Source: Betaproteobacteria bacterium (GTDB taxonomy: Bacteria; Pseudomonadota; Gammaproteobacteria; Burkholderiales; Casimicrobiaceae). Taken from it: DNA of 64,000 nt. The stretch spans positions 186,001 to 250,000 of the forward strand of contig BOKS01000004.1 in NCBI GenBank assembly GCA_016861105.1, given 5' to 3'. The notes beneath the pieces are model-generated. The model was not told the DNA's origin, made no database searches, and worked only from the letters and a program-made list of their open reading frames with translations. The position numbers and the translations under genes are program-made. This document shows, one piece after another, positions 46,342-56,800 of this stretch; positions within the stretch are counted from its first letter, which is position 1; each line of letters starts with the position of its first letter.

Positions 46342-47886
46342 ATGCCGATCCTCTACTTTCCCAACGATCCGGAGGCGCGCGGGCAGCGCACGCCGCGCAC
46401 GATCCGGCCGTCGCGCAACCGGGCCGCCGGCCGCGCCGGGTTCGCCTTCGGGACGATGCCGAAGGCGCAGCCGTGGCCCGCCGACAGCGACGCGTTCCTG
46501 CGCTGGCAGTGCCGCGAGGCGCTGCTGCGCGCGGTCTCCGCGTGGGAGAAGATCGCCGGGCCGCTGCGCCGCTGGCAGCACGGCACGCGGCTGCGCGTGG
46601 ACGCCGACATCGGCGAGGAGCTCAACGCCTACTACGACCGCGAGTCCGTCGGCTACGCGCACCAGCGCAGCGCGAGGAACGGCAGGCTGCGGCGCTTCGC
46701 GGCGAGCGTGGACGTCGTGGCGCACGAGGCCGGGCACGCGTTCCTCGACGCCCTGCGTCCCGAGCTGTGGGACAGCAACCTGCCCGAGCCCAACGCGTTC
46801 CACGAGGCCTTCGGCGACTGCGTCGCGATCCTGACCGCGCTCGCCGACCGCGACCTGCGCCGCGCGCTGCTCGCGGCGGACCCGACGCTCGCGCGCGCGA
46901 ACTTCGTCGAGACGCTGATGGAGTCGCTCGCCAACGGCATCCGCGACGAGGTGCCGGGGCACAACGCGGCGAAGCCGCGCCGCGGGCGCAACCGCCACCG
47001 GTGGACGTTCTTCACGTCGCTGCCCGCGGACGGCGGCCCCGGCGTGCTGATCGCCGACTCGCACAGCTTCGGTCAGGTGTTCGTCGGCTGCTTCTACGAC
47101 ACGCTGCGCAACATCTTCCTCGCCGGGCGCAGGCACGACGAGGCCGCGCTGTGGAGCGCCGCGCGCACCGCCGGACGCCTGCTCGCGCGCGCCGCGCGCA
47201 AGGCGCCGCACGGCCCGCGTTTCTTCCAGTCGGTCGGCCGCGCGATGACGCTCGAGGACGACGCGCTGAGCGGCGGGCGCCACCACGAGGCCATCCGGCT
47301 CGCGTTCAAGGCGCACGGCATCCTGCTCGGCAGCGTGGCCGCGCTGGCACCGCGCGCGATGCTCGAGGGGCCGGCGCCGAAGGCGGCCGTGGGCGGCCCC
47401 ACCGTGATGGCGAAGTCGACGCTGGAGGACCTGCGCGCGCGCCTCAGCCTGCCGCCGGGCGCCGCGCTTCGCATGCGCAGCTACGAGCTGGGCGGGCGGC
47501 GGGTGACCGAGGCCTGCCACGAGCGCGAGGTCCCGCTCACCGGGCTGTCCGAGCGCCTGCAGGGCGTGGTGGCCATCGGCGTCGAGCCCACGCTCGTCGG
47601 CGCCGAGAACCGCCGCGCCGCGGTGCTCGGCGCGCTTCCCGACGCGCAGATGACGACCGACGAGGTCCGCGCGTTCGTACGCGGGCTGGTCGCCCGCGGC
47701 GCGATCGCCTACGACGAGGCCGCCCGCCGCGCGGCGGCGCGCCGCACGACGCGCCGCGGGCGCGGCGCCGTGGCGAGCCCGCGGGCCGCGCCCACGCACG
47801 CGGTGGTGCAGGAAGGCGGGAAGCCGGTGCTCAAGCGCTTGCGCTACGCATGCGGCTGCTGCACGCGGGCGGTCGCGCCCGCGTGA
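46342..47886 (+). CDS. Gluzincin-type metallopeptidase (M4-like), paired with the subtilisin
   Basis: A 514-residue protein. The zinc motif is VVAHEAGHAFLDAL (His128, Glu129, His132). The third ligand is Glu155 in NAFHEAFGDCVAIL, which matches the NEAxSD motif of M4 thermolysins in position and spacing. A later DSHSFGQVFVGCFYDTL (about 240) resembles the substrate-side histidine region. There is no signal peptide or prodomain. The C-terminal third is unlike known proteases and ends in a cysteine-rich YACGCCTRAV. It is in one operon with the subtilisin. The role is unknown. Confidence 0.82.
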   Translation: MPILYFPNDPEARGQRTPRTIRPSRNRAAGRAGFAFGTMPKAQPWPADSDAFLRWQCREALLRAVSAWEKIAGPLRRWQHGTRLRVDADIGEELNAYYDRESVGYAHQRSARNGRLRRFAASVDVVAHEAGHAFLDALRPELWDSNLPEPNAFHEAFGDCVAILTALADRDLRRALLAADPTLARANFVETLMESLANGIRDEVPGHNAAKPRRGRNRHRWTFFTSLPADGGPGVLIADSHSFGQVFVGCFYDTLRNIFLAGRRHDEAALWSAARTAGRLLARAARKAPHGPRFFQSVGRAMTLEDDALSGGRHHEAIRLAFKAHGILLGSVAALAPRAMLEGPAPKAAVGGPTVMAKSTLEDLRARLSLPPGAALRMRSYELGGRRVTEACHEREVPLTGLSERLQGVVAIGVEPTLVGAENRRAAVLGALPDAQMTTDEVRAFVRGLVARGAIAYDEAARRAAARRTTRRGRGAVASPRAAPTHAVVQEGGKPVLKRLRYACGCCTRAVAPA

Positions 47887-47916
47887 CGCGGGCAGGGGAA
47901 CGGCGGGCCGGGGCCG

Positions 47917-48120
47917 TCAGACGGCCGAAAAGCGCTTGCGCTTGACGCGCTTGACTCCGGCGGGGGTCACGACGATGCGGTACGTCGCGCCCGGCGGCAG
48001 CGGGCCGCGGCCGGCGACCGCCTTGCCCCGCCGCTCGAGGCTCTCGGCGTAGGCCGCCGCCTCCTCCTCCGGCGTGGGAGGCGGAGGTGCGGGCAGGCAC
48101 TTGCGGGCGCGCACCGTCAT
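47917..48120 (-). CDS. Small basic hypothetical protein
   Basis: A 67-residue soluble protein, proline-rich at the start (CLPAPPPPTPEEEAAAYAES) and basic at the end (VTPAGVKRVKRKRFSAV). Glu/Ala-rich helix and GATYRIVVTPAG strand are seen in between. No family is recognised. It is divergent from dinB, 40 bases apart, and may share regulation with it. Confidence 0.55.
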   Translation of the reverse strand: MTVRARKCLPAPPPPTPEEEAAAYAESLERRGKAVAGRGPLPPGATYRIVVTPAGVKRVKRKRFSAV

Positions 48121-48160
48121 GCGGCTAGGATACGCGCTGCTCCCGCGAAGTTCCAACACG

Positions 48161-49321
48161 ATGCGCGCCGCCGCGCCCCGACTCGTCGCGCACCTCGACA
48201 TGGACGCGTTCTACGCGTCCGTCGAGCTGCTGCGCTACCCCGAGCTCCGCGGGCTGCCGGTGGTCATCGGCGGCGGCCGCCGCCACCAGCCGGTCGAGAC
48301 GACCGACCCGCGCACCGGCACGGTGACGCGCACGTTCGCGCGGCTCGCCGGCTACGCGGGCCGCGGCGTCATCACGACCGCGACCTACGAGGCGCGCGCG
48401 CTCGGCGTCGGGTCCGCGATGGGGCTGATGAAGGCGGCGCAGCGCGCGCCGCAGGCGATCCTGCTGCCGGCCGACTTCGACCGCTACCGCGCGTATTCGC
48501 GGCGCTTCAAGGACGCCGTGCGCGCGATCGCCCCGCGCATCGAGGACCGCGGCATCGACGAGATCTACGTCGACCTAACCGGCGTGCGGCTCCCCGAGCA
48601 CGACGCGGACGCCGACGACGACCCGTGGTGGCGCGCGCGCGACGTCGCGAAGGCGCTGAAGGCCGCCGTGCGCGAGGCGACCGGGCTCGGCTGCTCGATC
48701 GCCGTCGCGCCCAACAAGCTGCTGGCGAAGATCGCCTCCGACCTCGACAAGCCGGACGGCCTCACGATCCTGCGCGAGGCCGACGTTCCCGTCCGCATCT
48801 GGCCACTGCCCGCGCGGCGCGTGAACGGCATCGGCCCGAAGGCGGCGGCGAAGCTCGCGGCGCTGGGCTTCGGCACCGTGGGCGAGCTGGCGCACGCCGA
48901 TCCGGCGCTGCTGCGCCTGCACTTCGGGGTGCACTACGGCGCGTGGCTGCTCGAGGCCGCGCAGGGCCGCGACGAGCGCGAGGTGGTCACCGAGAGCGAG
49001 CCCAAGTCGGTCTCGCGCGAGACCACCTTCGAGCGCGACCTCTCGGCGCGCCACGACCGCGCCCGCCTCTCCGAGGTCTTCGCGTGGCTGTGCGAGCGCG
49101 TCGCGGCCGACCTCGCGCGCAAGGGCTACGCGGGGCGCACGATCGGCGTCAAGCTGCGCTTCGACGACTTCCGCACGGTGACGCGCGACACGACGCTGGA
49201 GGCGGCCACCCAGGACGCCGGCGAGATCCTCCACGCCGCACGCACGTGCCTCAGGCGCATCGAGCTCGCGCGCCGCATCCGCCTGCTCGGCGTGCGCGTC
49301 GGGACGCTGCAGCACGCGTGA
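48161..49321 (+). CDS. dinB: DNA polymerase IV, Y-family
   Basis: A 386-residue translesion polymerase. The catalytic motifs are VAHLDMDAFYASVELLRYPE and RGIDEIYVDLTGV. The helix-hairpin-helix RRVNGIGPKAAAKLAALGFG and the little-finger domain (SVSRETTFERDL onward) follow. Between VVIGGGRR and RGVITTATYEARALG lies an insertion of about 25 residues (QPVETTDPRTGTVTRTFARL), as seen in some betaproteobacterial members. ATG 48161 is taken; upstream extension to 48074 would overlap the divergent gene. A TAGGAT box at 48126-48131 may be the -10. No LexA box was identified. Confidence 0.94.
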   Translation: MRAAAPRLVAHLDMDAFYASVELLRYPELRGLPVVIGGGRRHQPVETTDPRTGTVTRTFARLAGYAGRGVITTATYEARALGVGSAMGLMKAAQRAPQAILLPADFDRYRAYSRRFKDAVRAIAPRIEDRGIDEIYVDLTGVRLPEHDADADDDPWWRARDVAKALKAAVREATGLGCSIAVAPNKLLAKIASDLDKPDGLTILREADVPVRIWPLPARRVNGIGPKAAAKLAALGFGTVGELAHADPALLRLHFGVHYGAWLLEAAQGRDEREVVTESEPKSVSRETTFERDLSARHDRARLSEVFAWLCERVAADLARKGYAGRTIGVKLRFDDFRTVTRDTTLEAATQDAGEILHAARTCLRRIELARRIRLLGVRVGTLQHA

Positions 49322-49365
49322 GGCGGATCGCGTACGAGGCGCGCTCGTCCGGCGCGGGGAGGCGC

Positions 49366-51769
<2,404 letters not shown>

Positions 51770-51782
51770 CGCCGCCGCAGGC

Positions 51783-51800
51783 GCCGCGCGCTCGCGCGGC
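51783..51800 (+). terminator. Hairpin after fadH
   Basis: GCCGCGCG-CT-CGCGCGGC, an 8-bp inverted repeat (effectively seven pairs with a four-base loop), lies 14 bases after the fadH stop codon. No T-run follows. Confidence 0.45.
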
Positions 51801-51917
51801 GGCGAGCACGCGCGGGCGCCGCGCGGCTTAGACCAACGGATGATTTCGCGTCGCGTCCGCGATCCTTAGGCTTTCGATCGTGCCGGCCCGTCCGGCGCGA
51901 CGATCGCGGAGGCGCGC

Positions 51918-53849
51918 ATGGTCGCATCGCCCGGTCGCGAAAGCCCGCTCGCGCGGGAACTCGCGACGTGCAGGATCCTCGCGGTCGCGCTCGCCGCCGC
52001 CGGCGTCGTGGTCGTGCCGCCCGTTGCGGCGCAACCCGCTGCGACGATCGTGGCGTCGCGCATGCTGGGCGGCCACTGGGACGACGTCGTCGACGAGATC
52101 GCGCGCGCTGCGGACGGCAGGCTGTACGTTCGGGGCCGCCAGGCCTCGCCCTTCGCGCCCGACGTCGCGTCGTCGGCCACCGTCAACGCCGGCCAGTCGA
52201 GCGTCTTCGTCGCGCGCGTCGATCCCGCGACGCTCGCCGTCGACTGGCGCGTCCACGTCGGCCGCGACCGCACTTCGGTGCCGGAGGAGGACCACGCCCG
52301 ACGCGTCGAGGGCTTCGCGCTCGGTCCCGACGGCCACGCCTACGTCGCGGCCTACGCATCGTCGTCGCGCCCGCCGGCCGCGGGCGACACGTACACCGGC
52401 GACGGCGGCGCACCCGCCATCTTCCGCGTCGACCCGAACGGCACGGCCACGCTGCACGCGGGGCCGCTCGATCCCGCGATCCGCTCGGTGCGCGCGCTCG
52501 CCGTGGACGGGCACGGCCACGTCTACCTCACCGGGCGCGCCTCGCGGTCGCTGCCGACGAGCCCGGGGGCGATGGTGTCGGGCGCGCAGCTCGGCGCGCA
52601 CGAGACGGGCGCGTACCTGATGCGCATCGACGCCGCGACGCGCGCGGTCGGCGTCGCGACGTTCCTCGGCGTCCCGGGCAGCCGCGCCGCCACGCCGAAC
52701 GCGCAGTCGTGCCGTGCGCCGTTCGTTGACGCGCACACGGTGGCGCACGCGATCGCCGTCGCGCCGGACGGCACGATCTACCTCGCCGGCCAGGCCGAGC
52801 CGGGGGATCTCGCGGCCACGCCGGGCGCGGCCACGACGCCCGACGTCGCCTATCGCGACGCGTTCGTCATGCGCGTCGACGCCGCGGGGACGTCGCGGCT
52901 CTTCGTCGCGCGGTTCGGAGGCGGCGACAACGACCGGGCCACCGCGCTGCTGCTCGAGCCCGGAGGGAGCGCGCTCGTCGCCGGCAAGTGGCTCGACCGG
53001 GGCGGCGTCTGGCACGGACCGCGCGCGGGCTTCCAGACGACGATCGCACGCCAGTGGAGCGCCTCCAATCCGTGCGAGCCCACCGTGCCCACCGAGGCCG
53101 CGTTCCTGCTGCGCGTCGGTCCGGACGGCGCGCAGCTGGGCGGCGCGTCGCTGATCGGCAGCGTCGGTGGCGATCTCGCCGGCTGGATGAACCGCGAGGG
53201 CGCGATGCCGGTCCGCCTCGCCGGCGACGGCGCCGGGCACGTGCTGCTCGCCGGCACCACCGACTCCGGCCAGTCGCTGCCCACGCGTGCGCCGTTCGTG
53301 CCGGATGCCGACCTGTTCCAGGCATCGCCGCGGCCTGCCCACGCGTTCGTGATGAAGGTGCGCGCGAGCGACTTCGCGCTGGTCTACGCCTCGCGTTTCG
53401 GTCCGCGCGGCAGCGATGCGCACGGCCGCGGCGTCGCCGCCGACGGCGCGGGGAACGTGTACGTCGTCGGCACCGCGCCCAACGCGGAGGCGTTCCCGCT
53501 CGTGCACGCCGCGCCGTCCGGAAGACCGTTCCGCTTCGCCTCGACGTTCGTGACACGGCTGCACGAGGCAGCCGCCGACTTCGCGCTGGCCGCGGCGCCC
53601 GCCGCGGGCACGGGCGTGCAGTTGACCGCCACGCTCGCGGACCCGTACGCGACCGGCCACGTCGAGTTCCGCGACCGCGGCACGCCGCTCGCCACCGCCC
53701 CGCTGGTGGACGGAAAGGCGCGCGTCGCCGTGCCGCTCCCCGCGGGCATCCGCGTGCTCTCCGCAGTCGTCCGCGGGGCGGGCGCATGGGACGGCAACGC
53801 CACGGCGCCACTGGCCCTCGCCGTCGCGCAATCGGGGGCCGCGCCGTGA
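51918..53849 (+). CDS. Exported SBBP-type repeat protein with a C-terminal Ig-like domain (gene 1 of a four-gene cassette)
   Basis: A 643-residue protein. Residues about 17-39 form a signal peptide or anchor (ILAVALAAAGVVVVPPVAAQ). About 45-560 consists of repeated strands such as IARAADGRLYVRGRQASPFA, VFVARVDPATLAVDW, ALAVDGHGHVYLTGRA, VAADGAGNVYVVGTA, which is the SBBP/beta-propeller pattern. The last 80 residues (TGVQLTATLADPYATGHVEF) resemble an Ig-like Big_3-type domain. There is no catalytic motif. Its stop overlaps the GTG of the next gene (GTGA), so it is translationally coupled to the giant Ig-repeat protein. Confidence 0.8.
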   Translation: MVASPGRESPLARELATCRILAVALAAAGVVVVPPVAAQPAATIVASRMLGGHWDDVVDEIARAADGRLYVRGRQASPFAPDVASSATVNAGQSSVFVARVDPATLAVDWRVHVGRDRTSVPEEDHARRVEGFALGPDGHAYVAAYASSSRPPAAGDTYTGDGGAPAIFRVDPNGTATLHAGPLDPAIRSVRALAVDGHGHVYLTGRASRSLPTSPGAMVSGAQLGAHETGAYLMRIDAATRAVGVATFLGVPGSRAATPNAQSCRAPFVDAHTVAHAIAVAPDGTIYLAGQAEPGDLAATPGAATTPDVAYRDAFVMRVDAAGTSRLFVARFGGGDNDRATALLLEPGGSALVAGKWLDRGGVWHGPRAGFQTTIARQWSASNPCEPTVPTEAAFLLRVGPDGAQLGGASLIGSVGGDLAGWMNREGAMPVRLAGDGAGHVLLAGTTDSGQSLPTRAPFVPDADLFQASPRPAHAFVMKVRASDFALVYASRFGPRGSDAHGRGVAADGAGNVYVVGTAPNAEAFPLVHAAPSGRPFRFASTFVTRLHEAAADFALAAAPAAGTGVQLTATLADPYATGHVEFRDRGTPLATAPLVDGKARVAVPLPAGIRVLSAVVRGAGAWDGNATAPLALAVAQSGAAP

Positions 53850-56800
53850 CGCGGCGCGTCATCCCGCGGCTGCACGCGGCCTGCCTCGCGCTGGCGCTCG
53901 CCGCCGGCCCCGCCGCCGCCTCGTTCGTGTGGGTCGTCGACGCTGCCGCGCCGGCGCGCATCGAGGTCGCGAGCGGTGCTTCGCGCGCGCTCGCGCCGGG
54001 CCGCGTCGATGCGGTCGTGCCGCTGCGCGACGGCGGCGCCTGGATCCGCACGCCGGGCGAAGTGCTGCGGCTGGACGCGGCGCTCGAGGTCGCGGCGCGG
54101 GCGAGCGTCGCCGGCGCGGGGCCGCTGCTGCACGAGCCGGCATCGCGCAGGCTGTGGGTGGCGAGCGGCGCCGAGCTCCTGCGCTTCGACGAGGATCTCC
54201 GGCTGGAAGGCGTGGCCGCGCTGGACGGGGCGGTGCGGGGCCTCGCCGCGTCCGGGCCGGACGCGATCTGGATCGTCACCGATGCGACGCTGTCGCGCTT
54301 CGACCGCGCGGGGATGCCGCTGGACGCGGTCCCGCTCGCGACGCTCGGCATCGCGGGGCCGGTCGCAGGCGTGCTGGCCGACGCCGCGCGGGCGCGCGTG
54401 TGGATCGCCGCGGGGTCGGGCGACGCGGTCGCCGTGGATGCCGCCGGCCCGTTGCGCGCGACGCAGCAGCGCCTTCGCGCGCATCCGGACACGTGCGCCA
54501 TCGCCGTCGAGCCCGTCGCGGGGGCCCTGTACGGTGCGCTGCGCGACGCGTGGCTGCCGCTGCAGGAGGGCGGCTCCGCGGCGGCCGAGCGCGAAGGCGC
54601 GCCGGCAGGGCCCGGCTTCGAATCGACGGCCCTGCTGCGGCTCGCGCCGGGCGGTCCGGGTGCGCGAGGCGGGGCCGTCACCGTTCCCGTCGTCGTGCTG
54701 GGGTGCGGGATCGCGGGTGAGCCGTTGCGCGCTGCGGCGCAGCCGAGCCGGCTCGTGCTCGGGCCGACCATCGCCGCCGCGTCGTCGCGCTGGCGGTGGG
54801 ATGTCGCGCTGTGGTGCGGCAGTGCGAGCTGTGCGGACGCCGACGCGCTCCTCGCCACGGTCCGCGCCGATCTCGACGTCGCCGGGCATCGTGTCGGGGC
54901 GCCCGCCGCCCGGCAGGACGGTGCCTGGACCGTCGAAATCGCGATGCCGGACGCCGTCGCGGCGGCTGCGCAGGCGGTTCCCGCGACGCTGACGCTCGTC
55001 GACGCGTACGGCAACGCCGTCGCGGAACCGCTCGCGCTCGCAGCGGGAGCGGCGGGCGGCACGGTGCCGGTGCGCGCCGGGCCGAAGGGCACGCCGGTCG
55101 TCGCGATCACCAGCCCCGCCGCGAACGCCGTCTTCGTCGCGCCGGCCACCGTGCCGCTCGCGGCGTCGGCGTCGGTGAGCGGCGCCACGCTGGCGAAGGT
55201 CGAGTTCCTCCGCAACGGATCGCTGCTCGCGACGGACACGTCGTCGCCGTACACGTACGCGTGGACCGGCGTCGCCGCCGGGACGTACACGCTGACCGCG
55301 CGGGCGTGGGACAGCGCAGGGGGGAGCACGACGTCGGCGCCGGTTCCGGTCACGGTCAACGCGAACGCTCCGCCGGGCGTCGCCCTGACCGCGCCGGCGC
55401 CGGGAACGGTCCTCACCGCGCCGGCGACCATCGGCCTCGCGGCGCACGCGACGGATGCGGACGGCGGCGTCGCGAAGGTCGAGTTCTTCCGCGGCACGAC
55501 ACGCATCGCGACCGACACGACGGCGCCGTACGCGCACGCGTGGACGGGCGTCGGCGGCGGCACCTACTCGCTCACCGCGCGGGCGACCGACGACAAGGGC
55601 GCGGCGACGACGTCGGCCGCGGTCACGGTGGTGGTCAACCGCCCGCCGGCGACGGCGATCACGGCGCCGGCCGGCAATGCGACGCTCGTCGCGCCGCTGA
55701 ACCTCGCCGTCGCCGCGAGCGCCTCCGACGCGGACGGCAGCGTGGCGAAGGTCGAGTTCTTCCGCAACGGAACGCTCGCGGCCACCGACACGTCGTCGCC
55801 GTGGGGCTTCACGTGGAGCAACGTCCCGACGGGGACGCACACGCTCACCGCGAGGGCCACCGACAACCGCGGCGCCGCGACCACGTCCGCGCCGGTCACG
55901 TTCACCGTGAACGCCAACCTTCCCCCGGCCGTGACGCTGACCTCGCCGGCCGCCGGGGCGCGCTTCAGCTACCCCGCGGTCGTCCCGCTCGCCGCCACCG
56001 CGAGCGATGGCGACGGCAGCGTCGCGCGCGTCGAGTTCCACTACGACTACGGTGCGCTCGGCACCGACACCTCGAGTCCCTATGCGCTCGCGTGGAACAG
56101 TCCGTACGTCGGCACGTTCACGCTCACCGCGCGCGCGGTGGACAACAAGGGCGCCGCCGCGGTCTCGGCGCCCGTGTCGATCACGATCGCGGCCAACCAG
56201 CCGCCGGCGGTGACGGCAACAGGCACGCCCCCTGCCGGTGAAGTCGTGGCATCGGCGCCGCCCACGTTCGTCCTCGAGGCCGCGCCGGTGGACAGCGACG
56301 GAACGATCGTCGCGGTCCGCTTCCAGCGCTACGACGCGGCGAGCGATGCGTTCGCGACGTTCGCGACGGCCGTGCAGCCGCCTTATGTCGCCCAGTACGC
56401 GGCGCAGACGCTCGACGGCGAGTACTGGTTCCGGATCGAGGCGGTCGACAACGCGGGCGACGTCGGCCATGCCGACCTCTACTACATGGTCGTGGCCAAC
56501 CGCTCGCCGCAGGTGCGCCTGATCGAGCCGGGCGCGGAGGTCGAGTGGAGCGGATTCGTCGCGCCGGCCACCGTGGTGATCGTCGTCGACGCGACGGAGT
56601 TCGACCCTCCGCCCGATCGCATCGCCCGCGTCGAGGTGCTCGTCGACGGCCTGCCCGTCGGCGCCTTGGATGCGCCCAGCGGCACGCGTGGCGAGTACGT
56701 CCACGTCTGGCGCGACGTCCCGGCGGGAAGCTACGCGCTCCGCGTCCGCGCCGTCGACGCGTTCGGCGCCGTCGGCGAGTGGCAGCGCAACGTGCAGGTG

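Noticed and set aside
48074-48160. Upstream start for dinB
   Set aside because: Would overlap the divergent small gene and add a glycine-rich leader not seen in the family; ATG 48161 gives the usual N-terminus.
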